From Reticulascus tulasneorum (taxonomy: Eukaryota; Ascomycota; Sordariomycetes; Glomerellales; Reticulascaceae): 64,000 nt of DNA. The notes beneath the pieces were generated by a model. It did no database searches. It saw only the letters and a list, made by a program, of their open reading frames with translations, and was not told the origin of the DNA. The first letter of the stretch is position 1. Each line of letters opens with the position of its first letter. This document shows positions 45,745 through 57,822 of this stretch, piece by piece. A program made the position numbers and the translations under genes. The stretch lies in assembly GCA_001557505.1 (NCBI GenBank), contig LSAX01000003.1:1426001-1490000 (forward strand), read 5' to 3'.

Positions 45745-48585
45745 TGAAGTCTCTTTTTGCAGGTATTAATACGCGATTGTATGCAACCTGGGGTTGACGT
45801 CCTCGCCTCCAGCTCGTAATTGTGGCTGGAAAGCGTCTAGTCGCGGGCCCTTAGACCTGGCTTGCGCGTGTTGTGAGACTCGAGAGATAGTTACTAGTTC
45901 ATCGGGTGCTGGCGACGCAGGCTATGTAGAAACACCAATTGGATTCGTCGTATGAGTCGGCTCGGATGGTCGCAGCAAGCACTGTTGTGATCGTGTAGCG
46001 GAGGTGAACAGATGCTGGAGACTGGGTGGGAAGATTTTCCGATAGCAGAAATCAAACCCCTGAGCAAACCCTGACGAGGACGGGATGGATGGATAGCGCA
46101 AGGTTCACGAAGATGAGCGGGGGTCGGCCCACCGGTTTCGTGGCTGTCGGTTTTTGGATGTTGTTGAATTGCGATAGCTGGGAAGAATAGAATACGCAAG
46201 CAGCAGCTGTGAAGGAATAATTCAGGGCAAAAAGAAAAAGGTCACATTGAAAGTTGAACATGAAGAAAAAGGGGTTATTTACGAGGCGCGAATTTCCCTT
46301 CTTCTCACTTCTGGGATATCTTCAAGGAGAAAAGCAAGAATATGTTTCTGATGATTTTTGACTGATAGGGTTTTTTTTTTAGGGGCACCCACCCCCTCGG
46401 ACTATTGAACTGGTGGTAGTACATGGCGTGTACCAATGACTAGCGTACAACTAACGCTGTGAGTCAAGGTACCGCAGGTGATGAAGTAGGTATCTTCCAG
46501 TGCAGTTAGAGGAAATCCCCCCCAGAACATACCATGTGGTTGGTCAATTAGTGGCCCGAGCGCATGGCATCCAGTGCAGTGATTCAATTAAGTAGAGGAG
46601 TCGAGGCGTGGGATAAGCAATCTGATAGGTGCCAACAAACCCATACATTATCGATAGCCCCCTCCTTCCCGCATTTCCATCTTCTGGTTCCTGCATTTAT
46701 TCCTTATTCCGTCATGAAACATTGGACGATCAGACGATCAGTGAGCGCGAAACATCGAGAGAGCTGGGAGATTCCAATTCCAATTCCGAGTTCTTTCTCA
46801 TTTGGTTTGACGGGCAGTCGGGGAAGAAATCGAACGGTGGTGCCATGGAGTGGAACTGAATAGATCCAGACCATCCATACGCCGGACAGATTGTGAACTG
46901 CAAGTTGCAACGCAACCGTGATGGGCCCATGGAAACTGTAATGTGCGCTCAGGCCGCTTCCAGGTGCTGATTTTGGCGACCACTACACGGGCTGCGACCA
47001 TGGGTGTGAGAAATCACGACACACAATGAAGTCCAATTGGATCCGAGAATCGCCACGGCGCCCCCCCCCCCCCCATATCTGCTCTGGGCAGCGTTTGCGT
47101 TCCATGCGACCAGATAGGGGATCTATAATCCGCATCGGATATCGTAGCGATGCAATCGGTGCTGCCCATTAAAGTGCATCCGCATACGAGCCAGCCTGCG
47201 ACATGATTACAGAGGAAGACATCTTCGCATTCATACCGCTCGCCGGTGCCTCTAAAATTTGATTGACCATCAACGCCTCTGGGCTGCTGTTTAGTGAGGA
47301 ACAGTCATCAGTCCACTCACTCGTTTCAATCTTAGCTTGTGGGGTTCAGGGTGCATCGTGGTGCCTCCCGCTAGGTAACCCCCTGTCTGGTTCCTCGGCT
47401 GATACCAGTGATCCAGGAATTACCGTCGCCCAGGGGGGGGGCAGGTTGTTTGTCCTTCGTTATGTACGAAGTACGTAGGTCCCAGGAATTTTTATCGAGC
47501 CTCAACAACGTACGGGCGTGCGGGCATCTAGATGCTAATTCATGCTCTCAACTCCCGTTGGTGCCGCTTTCGGCAGTTGACTGTTTTTTGTGCCATTCAA
47601 CGGCCACTGCCAGCATACCCACCCAGCCTGGTTCGGTCACTTTCATCATTCATCATTACCCCTTTTTCCTACCTACCTAGGTAGGTAGCGTGGGTAGGTA
47701 ATCATCCGACTGCTATCTTATGCAGGTGCACGTGCTGCCACCCTTGCAGGGCACCACCCCTATCGCCGCGATCATAGACTGTGGACAATGGCCGTGGTAC
47801 AAACACACGAGGCTGCTGGTGGCGCAAACTCGCCTGCACAACCCGACAGGGATGAGCGGAGGCTTCCCTTCGACGCCATGAGAGCCGAAAGTCCCATCCG
47901 GTTGAGCCTCATCGGAAAACCATGCACGCGGGGACAAAATGCATCGTCTCACTTGACGTTGCCGCACCGAACACGCGACTTCATGGTTGATGGTAACCCA
48001 GGCACTGCTGGACACTTTTTGAGCCCTCATCTTCAATTCCATAGCGCGCAAAATAACGACCTCTCACACAGCCGAGGAGCTACGTTAGGCACCATATAAC
48101 TTACGACCATGGAGGTTGTCAGAGATTGACCGAAAGGTCTGATACTGCCCACAATGGCTTGGAAGCGCCAAACCCAAGGACTGGGTTTCTGTCTCGTGGA
48201 GGACTTGAGATCGGCGCAAAACACTAGCTTGTTCTGCATTGACCCGTCCTCCACCAGTCGCTGTCGGTGGTGAAATTGAAGTTTGTCCAGACCATTCATG
48301 GCCTCCTGGAGTAAAGCAACGCTAGTGCTGTTCAACCAAGCTAGGCATTGCAGTCTCGCCCACGAGTTCTGTATTAATACAGATCGTACTGGTGGCGTTC
48401 GATAGTCTTCACTAGCTGAGACAGGGATCAAGCTCAACTTCATCCCTTTTTGGCAAGTCTGGAGTTATCCACATCTGGACTGCTGAGACACCAGCCCATT
48501 TCTAACATGCTGCATCGCTTTTCGTTCTCCTCAAATTCGCCTGGCCTCACTACACTCAAAAATATACAGGACAAAGAGACTTGCG
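45745..48585. other. 2.8-kb intergenic region with homopolymer runs and CCTAGG palindrome
   Basis: Upstream of both the DOCK gene and the repeat-bearing membrane protein (divergent pair). It contains a run of 10 T at 46371-46380, 14 C at 47061-47074 and 9 G near 47431, plus a 20-bp palindrome (separate entry). Frames at 47.8-48.4 kb on both strands look like chance. Confidence 0.45.
47669..47688. repeat. 20-bp perfect palindrome
   Basis: CTACCTACCTAGGTAGGTAG is its own reverse complement. Shorter versions of the same CCTAGGTAGG-type motif occur in other intergenic gaps of this window. Confidence 0.7.
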
Positions 48586-50230
48586 ATGGCGGCGCAAAAC
48601 ACATACCAAACCATCACGACGAGCATCATCGGCGAAGCTGTCATATATCCTCTTACCACGATATGGACCCCTCCGTGCGAATCAGCTGTACCGTTCGACT
48701 ACATAGAGACGTCAACGTCGTGCGCGCCACCGGAATATTCAAGAGTATGGTACAACTACGGCTACTATTCTCCGGGAATATGCCCCAGCGGTTACACAAT
48801 TGGTTGTACTGCTTCATCAGCGAATCTTGAAGTGCCAGTGAAAGCGGGGGAAACCGCGATGGTATGCGTTCCAAGGTACGGTTGCAGTCATATCTCCGAC
48901 GCCAGCCTGTTCCTGACCATTCTCTAGCAACTACGAATGCGCCCCGAGCTTCAACAAGCACGCGATATCAGTCAGTGGCGCATCTACCACTTCCGTACCA
49001 GCTTTCGACATCAGGTGGCGTGAGGAGGACCTCCAGTTTCTGGAGACGAACCCTCTTACTCCCGGTGCACTGGCAACTGGGTCCGATACGACCGCATCGG
49101 CGACGCGGACCGGCACTCGGTCCACCGGGTCTGGGGCTACAAGCTCGAATTATCCTACAAGTTCCTCTCCGCCATCGCAAAAGAGTAGCAGTTTCGGAGC
49201 TGGTCCTATTGCTGGTGTCGTCATTGGCGTAGTATGTCTCTTGGTCGCGATTGGAGCTGTTGTATTTTGGATGTGGCGAAGACGCAAGCAGCGCTCCAAC
49301 CAAGGACTGCCCTATACCCAGCAGCCTATTGTTGAGCACGACCCATCCACTGGCCCGCCGGAACTCGCCGATTCGGCGATCCAGAAGCCTTCAGTGCTGG
49401 GGCAGCAGAATAACCAAGGCCCGTACGACCCGTCCCAGCAGCCCGCAATGGGCCAAGTAGCGCATTGGCCGCAACAGCCATATGCGAAGGAGATGGACTC
49501 CCAACCGGCTCAGCATGCTGTAAGTGAAGTTGACGGGAGGATGGCATTGCCTATGGCCAACGAAATGGATGGGCAACCGCATCGACCTGCTGTCAGCGAA
49601 ATGGATGGAAGGATGCCCTTTCCTGCGGCGAACGAAATGGACGGCCAAGCGTATCGACCTGCTGTCAGTGAAATGGATGGAAGAATGCCTTTCCCTGCGG
49701 CAAACGAAATGGAAGCTCGCCCGACACTGCCATATGTGAATGAGATGGACGGCAGGATGCCGCCTCCTAGGGTAAACGAGATGGAAGCCGGAACACCGCA
49801 ATCTGTTGTATCGGAGCTCCCAACATATTCACCTACACCGCAAGCGTATTCGATAGGCGGATCACCACCAGCTGAGCTGCCGCCAGCATGGGGTCCTCCC
49901 TCGTCAGGGCCGCCCGGTCCGTCCAACCACGACTGGCAGACAGCAGCTCCTATTCCAGCCACAAACGCCGCTCCTCTTCACTTCTACAACAATCCAGCCC
50001 AGACCGGAACATCTCAGGAGCCAGGGTCTGCCATGACCCCCCAAACCTCGTACGCCAACAACCAACCTCAAGGGCTCGATGGATCGAGAGAGTTAGCCGA
50101 GCTTCAGGAACGACAGGCAGAGCTTCAAACAAGAAGGCGCACTCTTCTTGAGCTACAGCAGGTTCAAGACGAGGAAGAGAGGATTCGTGTGAGGATGCAA
50201 GAGTTGCAGCCCAACCGGAGTCCAGGATAA
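48586..50230 (+). CDS. Single-pass membrane protein with repeated cytoplasmic tail
   Basis: Two exons (48586-48875, 48928-50230; 52-nt intron) give 530 residues. The N-terminal half is a Cys-, Tyr- and Thr-rich ectodomain (CESAVPFDYIETSTSCAPPE, CPSGYTIGCTAS, CVPSNYECAP) followed by a Ser/Thr-rich stalk. One membrane span (GPIAGVVIGVVCLLVAIGAV) is followed by WMWRRRKQR, giving an N-out, C-in layout. The cytoplasmic part has nine consecutive 12-residue units based on EMDGRMPFPAAN, then a Pro-rich stretch, and ends in a coiled coil (ELAELQERQAELQTRRRTLL). The architecture resembles fungal wall-stress-sensor or mid2-like proteins, but no WSC domain is visible. There is no cleavable signal peptide by eye. 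Function is unknown. Confidence 0.82.
49490..49813 (+). repeat. 36-bp (12-codon) tandem repeat, nine units
   Basis: Nine in-frame units begin with EMD/EVD/EME at 36-bp spacing. They alternate between a version with GRMPFPAAN and a version with GQxxRPAVS, so the array also reads as about four 72-bp units. Two central 72-bp units are nearly identical, which suggests recent unequal exchange. Confidence 0.85.
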
Positions 50231-52230
50231 CGCGCTTCGGTCGGTGAAAACGGTGTAATTTGACAGGTCGATTTAACAGTATTCTGATACCTGAAGTGGT
50301 GTTGAGGCTCTCGACTCACCCATGCTAATACTGGGGTGGACGGACAATAGCCACGTCATTTTGAGATTCTTCGTTCGACGCACGAGTAATGAAGGCATGC
50401 GAATGAGAGGGCATCTGCATCTACAAGTTCCACTTCGGGACCGTTATACAATTTTGGATTAGTACATACTTATATTGTCAAGCAGCAGGATGTCTTGCCC
50501 TGGGCCTGCACATAAAATACATAGCGATAGCAATGAAGACATTCCATGCTCCCCCTACGGAATTCCGCTCGTCCCAATCCTGCTGCTGTGCTATTTCCGA
50601 CCTATCCGGAGCGAGAAATCCATCTCGCTGTCAGCTTAGTATGGCCCACAAGCACGCTTACTGTGAAGTGGTGAGTGTGAAGTAGACCCGACCTAATAAG
50701 GATAGCTGTTTTGCTTTCAGTAGGGATCCCAGGTGCGATGACTGAACAACGGACGGAAGTCGCTGGATGGCCAAACGACGCAGCAAATAAAGCACCGCTT
50801 GCGTGAAACGATTCTTGCAGTATGAGACTAGTCCATTTCCAATGTGATAGGAAAGCCACGGTAATGGGTCGAACATGCAGCCCACTGACACACGTCCCCG
50901 CATTCCCAGTCCAACGACCAAATAGAGTGTATCTGATCGGTGTGCGCATCAGATTTCCACTACATGATGCCCGAGTGGAGGGGAATTAAAAGCGCAAGCT
51001 CTTTGCCAACCTTGGGATGCTCGATACCGAGCATGCAACAATTTATTCTGCTGCCTTGAGCCTCGGGATCTCCCGCAGGAGGGTGGTGTTAGATAAGTAA
51101 TGCGTAGGAGCTGTTTGCAGCATTCCTTCATTGAAACACCCCAGTTCGGGCTACACAACCAGGCCGACACCGCGGAAGCCAGGATTTCCATCTTAATTAT
51201 AACCTTCCTTTCTTACCATGATTATGCTGGCTTGATCCGCCAAGCCAACGCATTTCGCCAACCACTCGATCGTTAAGGAATGGGCAAATGGGGCGGGCGA
51301 AGCCACTATCTTGTGGGACGTTCGGATGCCACGGATGGGCCGGATGAAAACATGGATCGTCCACGTCAACCCTCCACCCTCGTGCCACACTGCTTATTCG
51401 GGCACCTCGAACACTAAACACACCTACATTGCAGTGAAATAGATGCGCGCAGTTCTCCAATCCTATCCCACACCGCACCGTGACAAAGCTTGATTGCCCC
51501 GAATTAACCCATACACGCCACACACCCCGCCACACCACACCACTACGTAGTCCAGAGCCGCGCACAAGACACTTGACTCAGTCCCGCCCGTCCATATCGT
51601 TTGTAAGGACAAATCCCATTCACGTGTACTGGAGTCCTTGGCTCACGGGCCAGAAGCTCCTTCGACAGAACACTGCCAGATAGGACCACTAATGCCAGAT
51701 AACGAGGTAAATCCAAGTGAGTTGACTCTGGTGTCTTTTTGCCGCATCCTATTGGGTGGCCGAGAGCGACGGAGCTCTAATGAATGCCGAAGGAGGTGGC
51801 GTGTAGGAAGCATATGCGGGGCACGCGAGCAGATGCGAGGGTGTACGAGAAATCGCCAAGCGGCGCTGGGATAGGATACTGTGCTTGACATGCTGATGCC
51901 AGACGACATGTCATGGATGGTGGGCGTACATCCTTCCCAACCCTGTTGGCTCGAATCTATTGGAGATGGATGGATGGGTGCCCACTCAGGGATTCGACAA
52001 ATGTACGACGGTCATGGGCAAATTTAGTCGCCGGGAGCTCAGTGTCTGCAACCGGCACATCCGCCTTATGAATCTACCTCCCCACTTAGCCCCCGTGCTA
52101 GGCCATACCTTGTTCCATCTTTCATCCGAGATCATCGGTCCATAGTTGGCTTACAAGCCTTGCCTGCTATTCCGAAGCTTCCGTACACAAAAGGCGGCGA
52201 CCCGCCAATCCTGCCAACCACACTCCCTCG
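50231..52230. other. 2-kb intergenic region
   Basis: Between the repeat-bearing membrane protein and the PAP2 gene. Several 60-120-codon frames on both strands overlap each other and show no motif. Nothing was recognised. Confidence 0.5.
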
Positions 52231-53705
52231 ATGATTAAGACTTTCGCAGTTCCCTTTAAAGATATCCTCGAGTACGAAATCGCTAAAATGGGTGTCGGCG
52301 CATTTGCAGAGCCGCTGATAGTGGTCAGTTTGCTGTTTGGAGGAGCATGGTTCAACCGCACGAAAGCTGGCGATATCTTCGCCTCGGGCAGCCAGGGATG
52401 GAAGGATCCAGGCCTGCACAACGGGTCGAGCAAGCGGTCGGATGAGCGTGGCTCAAGCCACTCCGGACGCTCTACACCAGAGTCGGAATCGACGCTCCTG
52501 TCACTCGGCTCTTGGAGCTCAAATTCGTCGTTGACGCCGGACGAGGAGCCAAGCAAAAGGAATAGGAAGCTGCGGTTATTCCGCTTTCAGCGTATGGTCA
52601 CTACGCCGAACACAAAAGTCTTCAAGGACAGACTGCTCAGTCGACTACTCCGAAAGTTCCCTTTCCTCGTTGAAGCTTGGTACTGGGCCCTGATATACTG
52701 GGTATGTCTTCAAGATCTCCCCTTTACTGCAATCTTCTGACAAGTATCGCTATGTAGGTCTATCAACTCGGTCGAGCGTTCACGGCCCTCACCCTTGTCG
52801 ATGGCACAGTCGATGTCGCGCGCAGGAACGCCCTGCAAGTCATTCATGTTGAGCAGAGGCTCCATTTATTTATCGAGGTCCCAATCCAGCAATGGTTCCT
52901 CGAAAGGCCGACCTTGTTGCACTGGATCAACCGGATATACTCCTTCATTCACATCCCCGGCACCATTCTGTTCCTCGTCGTGCTCTACTACATCACCACA
53001 ACCCGCAAGCGTCGCGCACTCACTGCTTATCTGGGGGCAAATGAAAAATTCAGATGGAATTCGGCAGGGCCGGCCTTGTACGAGGCGCGGCGGAGGACCA
53101 TGGCCTTCTGCAACCTCATCGCGTTTGTGGTCTTCACTCTGTGGCCATGCATGCCTCCTCGGTTGCTGAGTGACCCGAACTACAAGGGCGAGCTGGCTCA
53201 GGAGGCGAAGAGCTTTGGCTTCGTTGACACTGTTCACAGCGCCGCTGGCGAGAGCAGTGTCTGGACAACCAACAAGTTCTGCAACCAATATGGTAAGTTA
53301 ACCCTGACCAGACGTCATTTTAGATGCTAATCATACCCAGCGGCCATGCCCTCCCTGCACTTCGGCTACTCACTTCTTATCGGCCTCACCATCGCCACGC
53401 TGCCCCTTCCCTCCCTTCGCGCAACGCCTTGGAAGCGCGCTGCCATCATTGCGTTCGGCATGTCATATCCGGCTCTCATCTTCATTGCAATCGTCGCGAC
53501 CGCGAACCACTTCATCCTAGATGCTGTAGCAGGTGCCATGGTATGCGGTATTGCTTGGCATGCGAACGGCGTCTTGCTTAACCTGTTGGTCGTGGAAGAC
53601 TACTTCCTGTGGTGCCTGAGGATTCACAAGCCAGTAAACTGGACGGACGTTGATACGGCTATTGAGAGCGAGGGCAAGACTGCCTTGATGATGGATGAGG
53701 TGTAA
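52231..53705 (+). CDS. PAP2-superfamily integral membrane protein
   Basis: Three exons (52231-52701, 52758-53292, 53341-53705) give 456 residues. Introns are GT-AG, 56 and 48 nt. The catalytic histidine motifs of the Aur1/PAP2_3-type group are visible as MPSLHFGYSLLIG and, 60 residues on, ATANHFILDAVAGA. Multiple membrane segments are seen (AFAEPLIVVSLLFGGAWF, IPGTILFLVVLYYI, CNLIAFVVFTLW, YPALIFIAIVATAN). A Ser-rich cytoplasmic loop (SERGSSHSGRSTPE-like) lies near residues 70-110. Related enzymes transfer or remove phosphate-linked head groups on lipids such as inositol phosphorylceramide; the substrate here is unknown. The gene has no obvious operon-like partner. Confidence 0.87.
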
Positions 53706-54107
53706 TGGTGGCGAATTAATTTAGTGCATGGGATTGCGGACTATGAACCGCTTCGCGAAAAAAGGAACACGGAAATTTCAGCCTTGATAGTTTGCAGGTT
53801 TTAGGCAAGGTGTTTTTAAATGTATGAGTAGTTGCAGCGGCCGCTAGCCGTACGTAGAGTAGGGTTACAATAACAATATTAAGCAATATATTAAAACATC
53901 GTCCTCTAAAAACAGTTTATTTATGCCATTTATAGGAGTTTATGTCCTCATAGCGGTCTACCTTTTAGAATCCAAACTGCTACCCTTCCTAAGAGCTCTA
54001 ATAGAGGAACCAACCAAGGTCACCTAGCACAGATCGTACCTCTAAATAATGAAACAAAGGAGACGCACTGCTGTATAGTTTGGCATCCACATCTTCATCC
54101 CGCCCAG
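53706..54107. other. Convergent AT-rich gap
   Basis: Tail-to-tail spacer between the PAP2 gene and the AlaX-like gene, with AT-rich runs near 53.87-53.93 kb. No gene was seen. Confidence 0.5.
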
Positions 54108-54938
54108 TTATTTGACAGTATAACTGACTCGGGAATTGCCCTTGCTCCTTGCCACCTTCTTCACCATCGTCGTGCCGCATAAATCCGTCGTCTCTACATG
54201 TGTTCCTCCACACGGATATACCTCCGCCCCAACAATATTCACCACCCGAAACTTTTCACCCGGCGGCGCCACGCTTGGATCAGGAATCAGGCGCTCCAGT
54301 CCATGCTTTCGGAAGTCTTCTGCATCCCACCAATCGATCTCAACGGGCATCTTAGCCGCGATATATTCATCTACCTTCTTCTGAATTGGCTCCTTCCACT
54401 TCGCTTCGATGAGACCCTGGAACTCACAGGCAGCAGAGTCAGGGAAGTGAGATGCCTTCAGCTCGTCGAATCCCTCGATCTCTTTCTCCAGTAGATGCCT
54501 GACCGCAGACCCAAGAACGTGACCCGCAGTGTGAAAGCGTGAGTACAAAAGCCGTTTTTCCACATCAATCGCTTGCTGAACACTGTCGCCTTCGTTGAAA
54601 ACGCCAGCTGCGCCAGATGATACCGCCGCAGAGTTAAACCGTCCAAAGTGCAGAACCTGTCCATCTCGGAGGGCATCCATGCGTACTGCCGCCACAGTGA
54701 AGGAAACGTTGGACGAACTCGTCATCGACCCAACATCCGATGGCTGCCCTCCCCCTTGGGGATGGAAGATTGTATGCTCAGTTACTACTATGTGGTCTTC
54801 ATCGCTGCCTTGTTTGAAGAGCTGGCGATTGGCTTCCTCAACGGCGAGGAAGGGACGGATCGCGGTCACAACAGTCTGGAGAGTATTGAGCTTCCCGTTG
54901 TGCTGGTAGGCTAGATACGTGCGGGCTGCCGAAGCCAT
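54108..54938 (-). CDS. Alanyl-tRNA editing protein, AlaX-like
   Basis: A free-standing editing domain homologous to that of alanyl- and threonyl-tRNA synthetases. It hydrolyses mischarged tRNA-Ala (for example Ser-tRNA-Ala) and so protects translation fidelity. Intronless, 276 residues. The N-terminal beta-barrel motif is TIFHPQGGGQPSD (His59 onwards). The zinc ligands are His136 and His140 in RFHTAGHVLG, and Cys243 and His247 in YPCGGTHVE. The C-terminal ends KGNSRVSYTVK, as in other family members. The extra N-terminal portion matches the larger AlaX-L/M type of fungi. It acts in the cytosol and possibly in mitochondria; no targeting peptide is evident. Confidence 0.93.
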   Translation of the reverse strand: MASAARTYLAYQHNGKLNTLQTVVTAIRPFLAVEEANRQLFKQGSDEDHIVVTEHTIFHPQGGGQPSDVGSMTSSSNVSFTVAAVRMDALRDGQVLHFGRFNSAAVSSGAAGVFNEGDSVQQAIDVEKRLLYSRFHTAGHVLGSAVRHLLEKEIEGFDELKASHFPDSAACEFQGLIEAKWKEPIQKKVDEYIAAKMPVEIDWWDAEDFRKHGLERLIPDPSVAPPGEKFRVVNIVGAEVYPCGGTHVETTDLCGTTMVKKVARSKGNSRVSYTVK

Positions 54939-56047
54939 AGTATCCTTAGGGTAGGTTTCAACGGATGGTTCCTGGACGGAAGATGCAATTGAACGTGCAC
55001 GTGGCTCAGAGAAAACAAAACAGCGCGTCCCAAATCACTAGTCTTGGCAACAGTCGTTCGCTTCATCAGCATCCACCTCACCTCATTCCTCTCGTTTTAG
55101 GTTTGCGCACGAGCCATTATGCATCTAAACGGCTGTAAATACCGTCTAAGTTACTCCGCAGAAGATCAGCAACATCTCGTAAGCAGTCCAGAGTTTTCGT
55201 CAATTCCATCAGTATTTTGACACATATTGATTGTTCTCAGGCTTCCCGTCATTGTGATACAAGAGTCGACCATCTCGTCATCGATGTCCATAGCGTCCAC
55301 GAGAGTGATGACTCCATCATTTCAGCTGTCCGTCCTGTCAGAATACCGTACCTCGTATGCTAGGAAGAAGGTCTAGAGCATCAGGGCCAGCCAATCACCA
55401 ACATATGAAACCGTTGCCGGAGGACGCTGTTGCCTTTGCCAGTGGCATTCATTGCCTAGTGACGTGTCCCTGAGGACAGATGGCGTACTGGAGCCATCCC
55501 ACCTGTCACATGATGTCTGACCTCCGTGAAGCTGGATGGATGGATCGAGCCACTCAAGCGGACCTTGATCGGCATATGTGGTATCGACGAGCCACTTCAA
55601 GATGTCACCATGATTGGGTGGTCATATGTACTTATGAAAGTTAAGTGTCGTTGTATAGGTTTATATGACCTATTCTACAGAATGGGTAACTTATATGCCG
55701 TAGATTCTAGGTGTACTATCACCCGTAGTCGTTACACGCATATTTTCGAGACTACTGCACCCCAATGTTTGGCCTGTGGTCCTTTTGACTTGGTATCTTG
55801 TCAACACATAAAGCTAAGGTATCTACCTACCTTTGAAATGTGGATCCACTGCTTAGGGGCTTTCGATTCCCCCCCGCCCTCTTGGCCTCACCCACCACCC
55901 AACCCCCGCTTGCTTCCCCGCAACCCCATATTTTGTGCTGGTGTAGACACGAAGATGTATGGCAAATGGAGTGCGTTTTGAACCACGCAACCACATCAGT
56001 GCAATCCCAGGGTATCATTCTCTACACTCCCTTGCCTGACCACCATA
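54939..56047. other. 1.1-kb divergent intergenic region
   Basis: Promoter region for the AlaX-like gene and the bZIP gene. A 151-codon plus-strand frame (55526-55981) shows no domain and ends in Pro-rich noise; it is judged non-coding. TATCTACCTACC lies near 55819. Confidence 0.45.
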
Positions 56048-57640
56048 ATGGAAACGGACAGACTCTCTTCCCATCCTGCCGCCGCAGCCGAGGACGCGGC
56101 TACTCGCCGTGCCAAGAAGCGAGAGCTCGATCGACGCGCTCAGCGAGCCGCGCGTGAGAGGAATCGGAGCCGCATCGCCAATCTCGAGGCCATGGTGAAC
56201 GCCATGAGTCACCAGGAATCGAGCTCCAAGATTGCAAGCCTGTTTGACCAGCTGAGTGAAATGACAAGACAGAGGAACGCACTCGCCTCAGCACTGTCGT
56301 CCATAGAGACAGTCATTCAGAGTCATCAAGATGTGGGAAGGCCAGGACAGAAAACGGGCGAGCAACCTCTGAGTTCATTGCACTCAACGTATATAGCTGC
56401 CACCAGCCCGGGTTGGTTGTACGATAACCCCGCAGTGGACCATATCCAGATGCCTACTGGTGAGGTCGAATTCACGCCGGACACGGGGTGGGAACTGGCA
56501 GCATTTGCAGGCGACAGCATGTCCACTGATGAGATGATCTCTGGCATATCTGGTGACGCAACATACGAGCCCGCCAACCAAGCAGCGACCAACTCCCTCG
56601 GCGGATCTACGCCTACTACCACCCATCCTCGTGATCCAATCCTGCCCTATCCGGACGCAATATGCGATTGTGTGGCTCCTCAGGAGCACATCGGTACTCC
56701 GGGCGTGCCATCCCGCAGCATATGGCGATCTGCGAACGAGGCCTTGAGCAGCCCCGAGTTGCTATCAGAGAATGTGCTCCATGCCGAAGATGCCGCAAGC
56801 AACGACATCCCGGTACGCGTAATTCTAGAAGGATGGGACTCAGTTGAGCAATCTGGAAAGCTGCCCCCACTTTGGAGAAAGCTTCGCAGGACGGACGAAC
56901 TTCAGTTCGCTGGTTGTGGCAGAACCGAGCGCCTGGCGATTCTGAAGCTCATGCATTGCTTATTACGGTACCAAGCTGAACCCACAGCCGAGCAATGCGC
57001 TAAACTTCCTCCCTGGTATCTTAGCAGGTAGGTCATGTCTCGCTGCTTGGCTACTGAAATCAATACAAGAACTCGGCTAAACACTTCCGTTAGACCATCC
57101 CAGGCTATACCGCACTCTTCAGCAATCGACTTCTTCGTTTGGTGAGTACTAACTTATGAGCCCGGCCATATTTGCAGCAGCGGCACACTAATAAATTCTA
57201 GGCCCGGCGTACGTGAACGCTTCATCTTCTCCCAACATCGCTACTGTTCAAACTTCTTCTGGAAGGTCTTCGCTCATGGATTTCGTATTCGTTGGCCGTT
57301 CGAGTTCCGCGACTGCTACAAGCGCAATGTTCAGACGGGCCAGTTCTGCATCGCTCCCGAGTTTGAGCGATGTATTCGAGACATCGGCTCGTGGACCATG
57401 TCTGCCGACTTCTTCGGCCACTTTCCAGAAATGTACGCAGATATACCGGCTTTTCAGGAGGTGCCACGAGCCCTAGCGCCGGCGAGTATTCATCATGGGA
57501 ATTCGCATATCAAAACCATAGCCGACAAGCTAGAGGGGTTTGCTAGAGATGAGAGCGAGATAGACTTTTTGGCGTTGTCAGCTTGCCAGGATTGGGGTCA
57601 CTCGGTCTCCAAGTCGAGGTTTTCTGACGGTCATGCTTAA
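56048..57640 (+). CDS. bZIP transcription factor with DUF3425-like C-terminus
   Basis: Three exons (56048-57027, 57094-57141, 57202-57640) give 488 residues; introns are 66 and 60 nt. The basic region is near residues 20-43 (RRAKKRELDRRAQRAARERN), followed by a short leucine-zipper-like helix (IASLFDQLSEMTRQRNALAS). The middle is Thr/Ser/Pro-rich and disordered. The C-terminal third (LMHCLLRYQAEPTAEQCAKL, then a segment with RWPFEFRDCYKRNVQT) fits the conserved C-terminal region of fungal bZIP proteins annotated DUF3425. It is a nuclear DNA-binding regulator. It is convergent with the tannase, which together with the MFS gene beyond suggests a possible local regulon; this is inference only. 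Confidence 0.88.
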
Positions 57641-57822
57641 CAACGCATTGGTTTCCCTGGCATGACTGGCGATCCTAATGCCACCACGGCCACTCATCTG
57701 CGGTCTTGGCGAACCTAAGGCTTTCTAAAAGCTTCACATGATACTAATCTTTGGCATACACCACAACGCCCATGAGCGTATTTGTTTGCAAAAAGGCTTT
57801 CGGATACTATTGGTCTTATAAT

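Noticed and set aside
47061..47074. Run of 14 C
   Set aside because: A simple homopolymer; likely slippage or assembly artefact rather than a functional element.
48033..48443. 136-codon minus-strand frame
   Set aside because: Overlaps another frame on the opposite strand; neither has a recognisable domain.
55526..55981. 151-codon plus-strand frame upstream of the bZIP gene
   Set aside because: Its composition looks like translated non-coding DNA and it ends in Pro-rich noise.
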